From assembly GCF_000499205.1 (NCBI RefSeq), contig NZ_AWUK01000026.1:124001-188000 (forward strand): a DNA stretch of 64,000 bases. Reading direction: 5' to 3'. This DNA comes from Paenibacillus sp. MAEPY2 (GTDB taxonomy: Bacteria > Bacillota > Bacilli > Paenibacillales > Paenibacillaceae). Below the pieces are notes generated by a model. The model worked only from the letters and a program-made list of their open reading frames with translations, searched no databases and had not been told where the DNA came from. Made by a program: the position numbers and the translations under genes. Position 1 is the stretch's first letter; each line of letters begins with the position of its first letter. This document shows, piece by piece, positions 24,452 through 32,935 of this stretch.

Positions 24452-26269
24452 CTACGCTTTTTTATTCAATTGAAAATAAAACAAAACTCCATCGGAGGTA
24501 TGGGTAACGCCGTAAGCCACCCCGTGCATCTCCAGAATCTGTTTGCAAATGGCGAGGCCGAGCCCGGTGCCTCCGGACGACCGTTGGCGAGATAGTTCAC
24601 CGCGATAAAACCGGTCCCAGATCTTCTCAAGTTGTTCGTCCGGAATGGAAGCTCCTTTATTTTCGATACAAATTTTAACGGCGTCCTGATCTTCCGAGGT
24701 GGTTATGAGAATGGACTCCTGCTCCGGCGTATAACGAATCGCATTTGTGAGGAAATTGACGACGACCTGCTCAATTCGCCGCTCATTCCCCACCACTTCA
24801 ACAGGTTTCAGTGACGTATTAAGATGTAATTGCTTGGCCTCGATATCCGAAGCCAATTTTGCGCATACCCGCTCGATAACGGCGTCGATATAAAAGGAAT
24901 CCATATCCAGTGTATACGTTCCGGATTCATATTTTGCCAATTCCAGCATATCCACGATTAGCAGATCCATCCTTTTGACTTCGTCCTCCATCGCCTTAAA
25001 ATAATAATCCCGTTTATGACTTGCCACCCCGTCTTTCAAAATGGCAAGGCAGCTCTGAATGACACTTAACGGGGTTTTCAGCTCATGCGACACGCCGGAT
25101 ATAAATTCTTTTCGCGTATGCTCCAGCTGCTTTTCTTTCTCGATGTCCTGCTGAAGCCGAAGAATATGGGAGTGCAGCCGCTCGGAAAGCTCGTTAATGT
25201 TGCGCGATAAGTCGCCGATTTCATCCTTCGTTGTGATGGGGATTTTCTCCGAAAAATCGAGCACTACCATTTGCTTTGTCGTACGGCTGATACGCAGCAG
25301 TGGCCGAGCGATCTGACGAGAGTAGTAAAACGATGCCAGCAGCACGAGAAACAAAGTGGCAATAATGATGTACACATAGTAATCTTTGATCATCCCTGCG
25401 GCTTCATTGACCGGCTGAAGTGACGTCATCGCGAACAAGTATGCCGGATTACCGTCGCCATCTTGAATGCGGTCCACAAAAATTTTATAGTCCACGCGAT
25501 TTTCCTCGACATCCATGGTCCGATTCGAATTCGCGGCAGGATCATAATCGCCGTACAGCAGATCCGCTTGGAAAGCTTTGATACGGTCCAGAAATAAGTG
25601 ATTCGTATAACGAGAAACTTCTGCGCCTTTCGGTATCCGGACTTTCGCAATGGTTCCTTTGACCAGAAATGTGGGATATTTTTCACGATATTGGATCGCG
25701 TTCGTTCGATTGAGGACCTCTCCCTCTTTGTTCACCATCTGCCGATTTTCCAGCCGGTTTTCCTCTCTCATATTGGATACGGTCATCCCCATCCGCTGGA
25801 TAACCGGCTGATTGTTCATCATCAAGCCTTCAATTGCGATCCGTTCTCCTTCTTTAATCCAAGGAGTGAGGAACGGATTATCGCTGCTGAAGTCCTCTAT
25901 GTTGATAACACTGTATAGAGGTACGGTCATCGTTTTATTGGAAAGCGCAGAATTATCCGCACGGTCCAGCTTGATCTCCATGAAGAAATCGTCCGAATAC
26001 TTCAAATTACCTTGGGTGTCCAAAGCCGTGATCCAGGTGTTATGCTTTTGAAAAAAGTCTTGCTCCAGCTTTGCCATCTCCTGCGTGTTCGAGGCATGAT
26101 TCAGGTAGTCTTGTTCATAAGCCTGAAGCGCCGCGTTGACGTCCTTCACTTTTTGATGAATATAAAACTGTTTGAAAAATACGGTTTGCAAGGTAAAAAT
26201 AACGGCAAGGATGAACAAGCATAATCCCGTCGTTAATAGGAACAGCTTTAGAACAATCCCTTTTTTCAT
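24452..26269 (-). CDS. Sensor histidine kinase of the wall-modification regulon
   Basis: This membrane kinase of 605 residues has a first helix near residues 8-30, a large extracellular sensor domain (about 31-300), a second helix (YVYIIIATLFLVLLASFYYS), and a HAMP domain. The HisKA box FISGVSHELKTPLSVIQSCL carries the phospho-His. The HATPase motifs are VVNFLTNAIRYT, GTGLGLAICKQ and RFYRGE. The gene overlaps the response-regulator gene by 4 bases. The large sensor region shows no domain I recognise, so the signal (antibiotic, lysozyme or wall intermediate) is unknown. Confidence 0.93.
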   Translation of the reverse strand: MKKGIVLKLFLLTTGLCLFILAVIFTLQTVFFKQFYIHQKVKDVNAALQAYEQDYLNHASNTQEMAKLEQDFFQKHNTWITALDTQGNLKYSDDFFMEIKLDRADNSALSNKTMTVPLYSVINIEDFSSDNPFLTPWIKEGERIAIEGLMMNNQPVIQRMGMTVSNMREENRLENRQMVNKEGEVLNRTNAIQYREKYPTFLVKGTIAKVRIPKGAEVSRYTNHLFLDRIKAFQADLLYGDYDPAANSNRTMDVEENRVDYKIFVDRIQDGDGNPAYLFAMTSLQPVNEAAGMIKDYYVYIIIATLFLVLLASFYYSRQIARPLLRISRTTKQMVVLDFSEKIPITTKDEIGDLSRNINELSERLHSHILRLQQDIEKEKQLEHTRKEFISGVSHELKTPLSVIQSCLAILKDGVASHKRDYYFKAMEDEVKRMDLLIVDMLELAKYESGTYTLDMDSFYIDAVIERVCAKLASDIEAKQLHLNTSLKPVEVVGNERRIEQVVVNFLTNAIRYTPEQESILITTSEDQDAVKICIENKGASIPDEQLEKIWDRFYRGELSRQRSSGGTGLGLAICKQILEMHGVAYGVTHTSDGVLFYFQLNKKA

Positions 26270-26943
26270 AACTTCTCCTCGAACTTATAACCAGATCGAA
26301 CGATCGTGACAATGCGCTTGGCATGCTCCCCCAGCTTGGAACGCAAATTGCGGATATGGCTGTTAACGGTCCGATCGTCGCCGACGATATCATACCCCCA
26401 GATTTTTGTAATCAGCTGTTCTCTGGTTATAATAATTCCTTTGTTTTTCATCAGATAAGCCAAAATTTCAAATTCGGTATGGGTCAAACTACAGTTATCC
26501 CCATCAACCAAAACCGTTCGAGATGGGAAATGGATTGAAATACCGCGGCAAGACAATGTATCTTCCTCTTGTTCCCGAATCTGCCTTGTTTCCAACAGCC
26601 GTTTCGCCCGTGCCAGCAGGATTGGAGGACTGTACGGTTTGGTTATATAGTCGTCGGCACCTAGTTCAAAACCCAGCAAAGTATCGTCTTCATCCGAACG
26701 GGCCGTCAACATGATAATCGGAACATTCGAAATCTTTCGGATGCGTTTGCAGACAGACCATCCGTCCAATTCAGGGAGCATGATATCCAGTATGATCAGA
26801 TCCACCTCATGCTCTTGAAATAACGCCAGAGCATTTTTCCCGTCCCCCGCCTCAAGCACTTCATATCCTTCTTCCAGCAAATAATCTTTCATGATTTCCC
26901 GTAAAATAGGCTCATCTTCTACAATCAGTATGGTTCTTGACAT
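26266..26943 (-). CDS. OmpR-type response regulator of the wall regulon
   Basis: The protein has 225 residues. The receiver domain shows ILIVEDEPIL, the phospho-Asp in DLIILDIMLPELDGW, the Thr in MLTARS, and the Lys in YITKPYSP. The C-terminal winged helix includes LTHTEFEILAYLMKNKG, WGYDIVGDDRTVNSHIRNL and IVTIVRSGYKF. The start at 26943 (MSRTILIV) has GAGAGG upstream. The gene's own promoter holds the 19-base element also found before the deacetylase and amidase operons, so it should be autoregulated and control both. Confidence 0.93.
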   Translation of the reverse strand: MSRTILIVEDEPILREIMKDYLLEEGYEVLEAGDGKNALALFQEHEVDLIILDIMLPELDGWSVCKRIRKISNVPIIMLTARSDEDDTLLGFELGADDYITKPYSPPILLARAKRLLETRQIREQEEDTLSCRGISIHFPSRTVLVDGDNCSLTHTEFEILAYLMKNKGIIITREQLITKIWGYDIVGDDRTVNSHIRNLRSKLGEHAKRIVTIVRSGYKFEEKL

Positions 26944-27095
26944 AGGACAACCTCTCAACGTTTTTCTAGGTATGCTTGCCTTCAAACTTTTTGAATCACC
27001 GGCATGCGTATAAATTGGATCCTAACATGTTTTCAAAAACTAGACAAATGCCCTCGTAGTGGACATTCTTTTTGTATGAAGAATTACTGTAAAAA

Positions 27096-27129
27096 ATTAT
27101 ATTCATACCTGATAAAGATAAAATGCAGA
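27096..27129 (-). promoter_or_regulatory. Promoter with response-regulator box, regulator gene
   Basis: On the minus strand TCTGCATTTTATCTTTATC (27111-27129) is followed by exactly 9 bases and a perfect -10 TATAAT (27096-27101). It differs from the amidase-operon element by one base. The start codon is about 150 bases downstream; I see no further structure in that leader. Sequence between 27130 and the TetR remnant is AT-rich with no gene. Confidence 0.75.
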
Positions 27130-27269
27130 TTATATAAAGATAAGTTAAAATTCAAAATCCCGTTGCGCCTGTTAACCGATTTCTTTTTTTGAATTAAAGG
27201 AGGAATAACCACTTTTTCCGCACGCATTTTTCATGTAGTGAGCGCCTCTATTCTATTGGAGTCATTACT

Positions 27270-27710
27270 TTATTTCAGTGGATCCTTGAGAGCAGCGTCG
27301 ATATATTGATTGTCCGTTATGGTTTTGATGACAACTTGATTTCAAATGTTCTTCACTCCATATTGGAAATCCGCTGTTTGCTGCATTTATTCTACGATAT
27401 CTTCATTAACTGGCGCGTTAATCATCCGGGATCGTTCGAACGTCCCACTAATACCACTGGCAGGAACATTACGTTCAGCAGCGTATCTGTCGATCGCTTC
27501 GGTTTCATGCTCGCTTTCCCATTTCAATGCTTTATTAACTACCTTCAAATTGGATAACCACCCTTTCGTAATCTCAAATAATTTTTCTCGAGGGTCGATA
27601 TCCAGATCAGCAATTTGTGCAATGGTCCTACCGTACATCGTCTGCCCTCGTAGTAGAACTTCACTGAAAATTTCGTCTTTCGAGGTAAAGTAAGTATAGA
27701 TATTGCCCAC
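27270..27710 (-). pseudogene. TetR-type regulator remnant
   Basis: The frame opens inside a TetR helix-turn-helix (VGNIYTYFTSKDEIFSEVLL) with the first half of that motif missing. It runs through about 85 residues, then meets an in-frame TAA. The same frame continues as MQQTADFQYGVKNI, a TGA, and NQVVIKTITDNQYIDAALKD before a final stop. Two internal stops and a lost 5' end mark it as a dead gene. The later part may belong to a different ancestral gene. Confidence 0.65.
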
Positions 27711-27937
27711 GCACATCCTCCTCCTACTAACTAAAATTAATACAACCAGGTAATTATTACTCTTCATAATATCATTCGCTATAACTCCAGCCTAGAAAAA
27801 CAAACGTTCCTTTTCGAATGTACAACAACTCTTATAATTGGAACTCTATGAAAATTTTGCTATACTATTTTGTGATAGATTCCCGTTCAGATGAACTGCA
27901 ATTCTACTATATTTGATGAGTTGGAGGAACGCATAAC

Positions 27938-29212
27938 ATGTTACATACACGAATAGGAAAGACAGCTGCTGCCACTATTCTTACCCTATCCTTGCTTGGC
28001 ACCACTCCAAGCCTTCATGATGCCTATGCCGCACCCGCCATTTCAGTCATGCTGGATGACGTTCCGTTGAAATTCGATGCAGAACCTCGGATCGACAAAG
28101 GCGTTACCTATGTTCCGTTCCGAACAGTTGGCGAAGCCCTAGGAATCAGCATTACATGGAACAGCAAGACGCAAACCGTAAAAGCAAATGGAAATGTGAA
28201 AGGTCAGGCGACGGAGGTCCTGCTTCAAGTGGGAAGCACCACAGCAACCGTCAATGGAGAAAAAGTCAAGCTTGCAGCTCCACCGGTTCAGCGGGAAGGC
28301 CGTGTGCTCATTCCACTCAGTTCGTTCAGTAGTCAGTTCGGTGTTGATGTGAGCTGGAACCAGTCAACTCGTACCGTTGCCCTGGTTTCACCTCAACGAG
28401 AGATGCATTTGAGAGCTTTCTATGCGCTGCAATCCTATAAGGAAATCGATTTGGTGTCATCCATGAACTCCATCGCTTTTGGCTGGAGTCGCATCGATCG
28501 TGAAGGTCAATTTACGCTTCAGGGTAAGGAGTATCAGCTCCCTGCTGCTGACGGCGACGTTACACCTCAATCCATCGTTGCTAATACAGCAAATCAGAGC
28601 ATTAGACCGTATCTCATGGTGTATGCTTTGGATGGAAATGGAGAACTGACCAAGGTGCTGAGTGATAGCAGCATGCGTCAGAAGTCCATTGAGGGTATAA
28701 CGGCTGCTATAGCTGATAATGGTTTTGGCGGCGTTGTTCTTGATTTTGAAGGACTGGGTTTCAAGCTGGACGCTGTAGAGCAACAGAAGCTGCTTAACAA
28801 TTACGTCAAGCAATTGAAGGAATCCTTGCCTAAAGACATCGCTCTATCCTTGGCCGTCCCCCCACTAAATAGTGCGTATAAAGGTTATGATTACAAAACG
28901 CTCGCTTCGTTGGCAGACGACATCATCATTATGGCATACCAATATAATCCTGTCGGTACAAAATCGCAGGTCCCTGAGCCGAACACTCTTGTGGATAAGG
29001 CCATTCAGCTTGCGTTAGATGCTGGCGTCTCCAAGCAAAAGCTTTTGCTCGGGATAAGCTTAAATAGTGAAACCTCATCTTCCATAGATGATAAACTGGG
29101 TCTTGCCAAGCGTTATGATCTCAAGGGAGCTGCCTTCTGGCGCCTTGGATTATTCCGTACCTACAGCAATCAGATGGAAGACGCTGTAAATGCCTCCGTT
29201 ATAAAAGAGTAA
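27938..29212 (+). CDS. Secreted stalk-domain GH18 protein
   Basis: This exported protein has 424 residues. A signal peptide ends near DAYAAPA. Residues 35-150 hold two copper-amine-oxidase-N-type stalk repeats (YVPFRTVGEALGISITWN; LIPLSSFSSQFGVDVSWN). Residues 155-415 are a GH18 barrel with FGGVVLDFEGLG, where the Glu is the expected catalytic acid, and IIIMAYQYNP. The DFE form resembles the YaaH/YdhD spore-type GH18 enzymes that act on peptidoglycan rather than chitin. GGAGG precedes the ATG. It is monocistronic and may act on the wall, matching the neighbouring envelope block. Confidence 0.9.
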   Translation: MLHTRIGKTAAATILTLSLLGTTPSLHDAYAAPAISVMLDDVPLKFDAEPRIDKGVTYVPFRTVGEALGISITWNSKTQTVKANGNVKGQATEVLLQVGSTTATVNGEKVKLAAPPVQREGRVLIPLSSFSSQFGVDVSWNQSTRTVALVSPQREMHLRAFYALQSYKEIDLVSSMNSIAFGWSRIDREGQFTLQGKEYQLPAADGDVTPQSIVANTANQSIRPYLMVYALDGNGELTKVLSDSSMRQKSIEGITAAIADNGFGGVVLDFEGLGFKLDAVEQQKLLNNYVKQLKESLPKDIALSLAVPPLNSAYKGYDYKTLASLADDIIIMAYQYNPVGTKSQVPEPNTLVDKAIQLALDAGVSKQKLLLGISLNSETSSSIDDKLGLAKRYDLKGAAFWRLGLFRTYSNQMEDAVNASVIKE

Positions 29213-29249
29213 AGATTTAAAGATTCTGGACTCAATAGACTTTCTACAC

Positions 29250-29306
29250 ACCAAAAAAACGAACCGGAATCTCTGATGATTAACAAGAGATTTCGGTTCG
29301 TTTGTT
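29250..29306. terminator. bidirectional terminator, GH18 and GNAT genes
   Basis: ACGAACCGGAATCTCT and AAGAGATTTCGGTTCGT form a long stem between the two convergent genes. A runs lie on the left and GTTTGTT on the right. Confidence 0.8.
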
Positions 29307-29321
29307 ATACAAGGATATTAT

Positions 29322-29822
29322 TTATGCGTTCAATGAGGAATGCTCGTTTCTGTGGGTTGCACTTAGCACCAGATCTTTTTGATAGGCAAGCACCTGATCC
29401 CAGTCCCCGTGAAAAATCGGTATCCGATAGTACCCAACTCTTTCATAAAGGGCCGCCGCCTCAGGCTGTTTCGGGCCAGTCTGCAGCTTCAGATTGGTGT
29501 ACCCGAATTCGAGCGTAAGACGCTCCGCTTCGGCCAGAATAGCCTGAGCCACACCCTTGCGACGGAAATCCGAACGTGTGTACATGCGCTTGACCTCCAC
29601 GGAAGTATCATCAAGGGGCCTGATGGCTCCGCAGCCTACCGGATATCCATCCAAACGCGCGACAATAAAGGCCGCTCGCGGTGTCTCCACGTCAGATGGC
29701 TGAAATCCCGCCGTCCCATCGCCGCCATATAACAATCCCAGTTCTTCGCTTAGCTCCTTGATTAAAAGTTCCGAATCCTTGCTTCGTATATCTTCAGCGG
29801 CAGCAATCACGATTGACGACAT
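29322..29822 (-). CDS. GNAT-family N-acetyltransferase
   Basis: This cytoplasmic acetyl-CoA-dependent acetyltransferase has 166 residues. Motif A is clear: VEVKRMYTRSDFRRKGVAQAI, with RRKGVA as the pyrophosphate-binding loop. The second half reads LKLQTGPKQPEAAALYERVG. The substrate cannot be told from sequence. AAGGGG precedes the ATG. It stands alone between two terminators. Confidence 0.9.
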   Translation of the reverse strand: MSSIVIAAAEDIRSKDSELLIKELSEELGLLYGGDGTAGFQPSDVETPRAAFIVARLDGYPVGCGAIRPLDDTSVEVKRMYTRSDFRRKGVAQAILAEAERLTLEFGYTNLKLQTGPKQPEAAALYERVGYYRIPIFHGDWDQVLAYQKDLVLSATHRNEHSSLNA

Positions 29823-29959
29823 TGCGTAAAACCCCTTTCCCTCATTGGATTTATAGGCTTTTGTGATTTATATAAATTATCACGAACCGGTCCTGAGCGT
29901 CAATTCCCCTATCGATTGAATATTTCAATAAGCATATTAACGAATAGGTTCAAGCAAAA

Positions 29960-29980
29960 AAGCCGCCAGATTGGCGGCTT
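29960..29980 (-). terminator. terminator, GTCGCC-like family
   Basis: On the minus strand AAGCCGCCA-loop-TGGCGGCTT is followed by six T residues, after the small gene ending at 30041. Confidence 0.8.
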
Positions 29981-30040
29981 CCCCGATACTTATATGGTTA
30001 CAATTAGACGAATGAATTTCATTTCATTCCACGCCTCAGC

Positions 30041-30349
30041 TTACCCTTCAACCACATCGGCTCGCAAATCCGTTGCAACCTCAATCATTTGCGGAACGAC
30101 AGCTTCATTGACAATGGCAACATACAGATCCCCCATATACAGACGAAATGGAATCTGCAGGTTCTCATACGCCCACATGAAGAAATCCCCATCGATGGAC
30201 ATGACGCTCTCTGGTCCCTGGACGGTAAGAACAGGTGAGTACGTAAAGTCCGGTTTGGATGCAAAATACTGTTTGCATTCTTCCAAGGAGATGGATTGCT
30301 CTGCGTTATTTTCTTGCATGGATCGAGTGATTCGAAAACGTTGATTCAT
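30041..30349 (-). CDS. Small conserved-looking protein of unknown function
   Basis: This soluble protein has 102 residues and no signal peptide or helix long enough to span a membrane. I recognise no family. It has an acidic beginning (NNAEQSISLEECKQYFASK) and a beta-rich second half (FRLYMGDLYVAIVNEAVVPQ). The ATG at 30349 has GGAGG at good spacing; the TTG at 30364 is inside that ribosome site. It starts 15 bases after the aminotransferase stop, so the two are co-transcribed. Confidence 0.75.
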   Translation of the reverse strand: MNQRFRITRSMQENNAEQSISLEECKQYFASKPDFTYSPVLTVQGPESVMSIDGDFFMWAYENLQIPFRLYMGDLYVAIVNEAVVPQMIEVATDLRADVVEG

Positions 30350-30364
30350 GAAATATGCCTCCAA

Positions 30365-31549
30365 TTAGAATTTGTGCAGAACCTGTCCCAAAATTTCGAT
30401 GCCCTTCACAATTTGCTCATCAGAAGGTGTTGAGAAATTAAGTCTGATCGCATTACAAGGTTCGTTCTCATCAACGAGGAAAGCAGTACCCGGAACGACC
30501 GCCACGCCTTCTGCAGCAGCTGTTTTGGCATAATCCAGCATCGGGATATGAGCCGGCAGATCACACCAGAGGAACAGCCCTCCATCCGGATGAGTAAATG
30601 TGATGGACTCACCCACATGCTCCTGCAGTTTGTCAATCATCAAGGCAGACTTCCTGCGATAAATCGCACGGATGCTGCTGATATGCTCTGCATAGTTATA
30701 CTCAGTCATGAACTTGTATGCCAGAATTTGCGGCAGCATGGCTGTATGTACATCCTCTCCCTGTTTGGCAACAACCATCTTCTGAACAACCTCGGAAGGA
30801 GCCAGAACATAACCAACACGTAGACCAGCAGACAGAATCTTGGAGAAAGAGCCTACGTAAATAACCAGACCTTCATCATCCATCGATTTGATTGTCGCTA
30901 CATCTTCTCCTTGAAACCGAAGTTCTCCGTACGGGTTATCTTCCAGGATCATGACACCATATTTCTTAGCAAGATCATAGATCGCTTTGCGCTTCTCCAG
31001 GCTTGTAGTAATACCTGTGGGGTTTTGAAAACTCGGAATCACATAGATCAGCTTTACATTCTGCTCGGTTTGCAGAGCATGCTCCAGCTTTCCGATATCC
31101 ATACCGTCTGTCTCCATCGGAACACCAACAAGTTTTGCGCCTGAAGCCCGGAAAGAGTTCAATGAACCGATAAAGCTTGGGCTTTCACAGATAATCGTAT
31201 CCCCTTCATTACAGAATACTTTACAAGCGAGTTCAATTCCCTGCTGTGCTCCAGATACGATGAACAGTTCATCCGACGCTTTGCCTGTGTCAAAGCCTGA
31301 ATTCAGGTGTGTAGTCAATGTATCCCGCAGGGGGGCATAACCTTCGGTAATTCCATATTGCAGTGCTGTAACCGGGTCCTGTTCCAAAATCGATTGGGTG
31401 AATGTCCGAATCGCCTCAATAGGGAAAGTTTCCGGAGCGGGATTACCCGCAGAGAAAGGAATTACATTTTGACCCGAAGAAGCCTTCAGGATCTCACGAA
31501 TAATGGATGGCTGCAATGCAGCAATCCGGTTGGAAAATGAATAGTTCAT
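30365..31549 (-). CDS. PLP-dependent class I/II aminotransferase
   Basis: This fold-type-I aminotransferase has 394 residues and resembles the 2-aminoadipate/MocR-type group (LysN-like). It has the substrate loop IPFSAGNPAPETFP, SGAQQGIELACKVF, the Asn-Pro motif IPSFQNPTGITTS, and the PLP Lys in YVGSFSKILSAGLRVGY. The Arg for the substrate carboxylate is in CNAIRLNFSTPS. The amino donor and acceptor are not decidable here. GGGAGG lies upstream of the ATG. A small unknown gene follows in the same operon. Confidence 0.92.
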   Translation of the reverse strand: MNYSFSNRIAALQPSIIREILKASSGQNVIPFSAGNPAPETFPIEAIRTFTQSILEQDPVTALQYGITEGYAPLRDTLTTHLNSGFDTGKASDELFIVSGAQQGIELACKVFCNEGDTIICESPSFIGSLNSFRASGAKLVGVPMETDGMDIGKLEHALQTEQNVKLIYVIPSFQNPTGITTSLEKRKAIYDLAKKYGVMILEDNPYGELRFQGEDVATIKSMDDEGLVIYVGSFSKILSAGLRVGYVLAPSEVVQKMVVAKQGEDVHTAMLPQILAYKFMTEYNYAEHISSIRAIYRRKSALMIDKLQEHVGESITFTHPDGGLFLWCDLPAHIPMLDYAKTAAAEGVAVVPGTAFLVDENEPCNAIRLNFSTPSDEQIVKGIEILGQVLHKF

Positions 31550-31671
31550 CTTAGAATAATCCTCCCGAATTCAAATCTGAATGTTGTCTCAATAACTACA
31601 ATTAGATTCTATTATACGAGTATTTGGCAGATTTCTAAACGGTCTCTTCAAAATTGACAGAGAACAACAAA

Positions 31672-31698
31672 AAGAGGCCGACGTATGCAGCCCCTTTT
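31672..31698 (-). terminator. terminator of the methyltransferase/reductase pair
   Basis: On the minus strand AAGGGGC-loop-GCCTCTT (one G-U pair) is followed by TTTG, 30 bases after the reductase stop. Confidence 0.6.
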
Positions 31699-31727
31699 TT
31701 CTATGGAATTCACAATCTTTCCATGTG

Positions 31728-32879
31728 TTATCGTTGGACCAGATTAATCTCCGATAACCGTGTTGCCTTCACCAAATAAGTTGCCAGACCTGGGACCATC
31801 CGGGCTAAACCGGGATAGAATTTGTTCGCTTTGGCAAAGGCCAGCTTCTGGATTCTCCGTGCCCTCCGGAGCAGGCGTGTGAATTCGCGATTGGCTTCCT
31901 TCGAATATTCGTGCTGCCACTGCTCGAAGCTGATCTTCCCTTGAAGATACTTGTCAGTCCATTCAGCACACAGCAGCGCGGAGCGAAGGGCAATGGACAT
32001 TCCATCACCACACAGGGGAGGTATCATCAGCATGGCATCACCAATATGAGGATATTGGGACCATGGTTCAGGAACATTAGATAGATGGAGTGGTGCAATC
32101 GAGACCTGCGTCCCTTGGACCGCACTTCCTTCGGCAAGCCTCACTGCCAATCTTTCGTTGGTCAAGGATGCCGCCTGCAAAATATCCTTCACAGACTTGC
32201 CGCTCCCCCGCACCGTATCGAGTGTCAGCAATGCAGCTACATTGGCAATCCCATCTTCAATTGGTGAAATGCCGACGTACCCTCCTTTGCAAAAATACAA
32301 CTCGACCCGTGGCGGAATGGTGATTCCCCGAAAGTGCGATTTGACGCCAACATATGCTGTTTTATCCCGCAGCTCGACTGGCGAGGTCATCCCGCGCGGC
32401 TTCTTCGAACCATGGGCTCCGATAACGGTTCTTGCTCTATATTGAATCTGGTCATTTCCTTGTTTGACTTCAACTTCATAGCTATCATCATCAAACCGCT
32501 GAATGTTGGTTATCGTTGCTCTCGTAACAATTTCAACGCCTGCGGCTGCGGCCTGTTCGTGTAAAAGTCGATCCAGCTCATATCGGCTGATGCCATAGGC
32601 CAATCCCGGCAAAGGGGCTTCGATTTCCCCGCCTTGAGGCATAATGATCTTGGCATGATCCATGGTGCTCTGTTTTAACTCTTGTTCGCCAAGATGGATA
32701 CCCAGATAATTCAGCATCTCCGTTGTTTCAGGCGACATAAATTCACCGCAGGTTTTGTGACGTGGAAATTCCTGCCGATCCAGCAGCAGTGTCCGATGCC
32801 CTTGCCTGGCAAGCTGCAGCGCAAAGGTACTGCCGGCAATTCCCGCTCCGATGACTATGGCATCCATTGGTTTAGACAC
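31728..32879 (-). CDS. FAD-dependent oxidoreductase, geranylgeranyl-reductase-like
   Basis: This flavoprotein has 383 residues. The dinucleotide-binding motif is at the N-terminus (DAIVIGAGIAGSTFALQLARQ), with HKTCGEFMSPE following. The second FAD motif is IGDAMLMIPPLCGDGMSIAL. It belongs to the family of flavin reductases and hydroxylases that includes geranylgeranyl reductases. Translation starts at a GTG at 32879, or an ATG four codons later. It follows a methyltransferase gene by 57 bases. In other Bacillales such a pair often accompanies a type III polyketide synthase; none is present here. Confidence 0.88.
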   Translation of the reverse strand: MSKPMDAIVIGAGIAGSTFALQLARQGHRTLLLDRQEFPRHKTCGEFMSPETTEMLNYLGIHLGEQELKQSTMDHAKIIMPQGGEIEAPLPGLAYGISRYELDRLLHEQAAAAGVEIVTRATITNIQRFDDDSYEVEVKQGNDQIQYRARTVIGAHGSKKPRGMTSPVELRDKTAYVGVKSHFRGITIPPRVELYFCKGGYVGISPIEDGIANVAALLTLDTVRGSGKSVKDILQAASLTNERLAVRLAEGSAVQGTQVSIAPLHLSNVPEPWSQYPHIGDAMLMIPPLCGDGMSIALRSALLCAEWTDKYLQGKISFEQWQHEYSKEANREFTRLLRRARRIQKLAFAKANKFYPGLARMVPGLATYLVKATRLSEINLVQR

Positions 32880-32935
32880 CTAAGAACACCCGCCTTTCAT
32901 TGTCCATTATGATAACAGCCTATTGATGTAACGAG

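Noticed and set aside
24452..26943. The OmpR/HisKA pair as the VanRS of the van-like operon
   Set aside because: It lies 8 kb away, its probable sites are before other genes, and no such site precedes the racemase operon.
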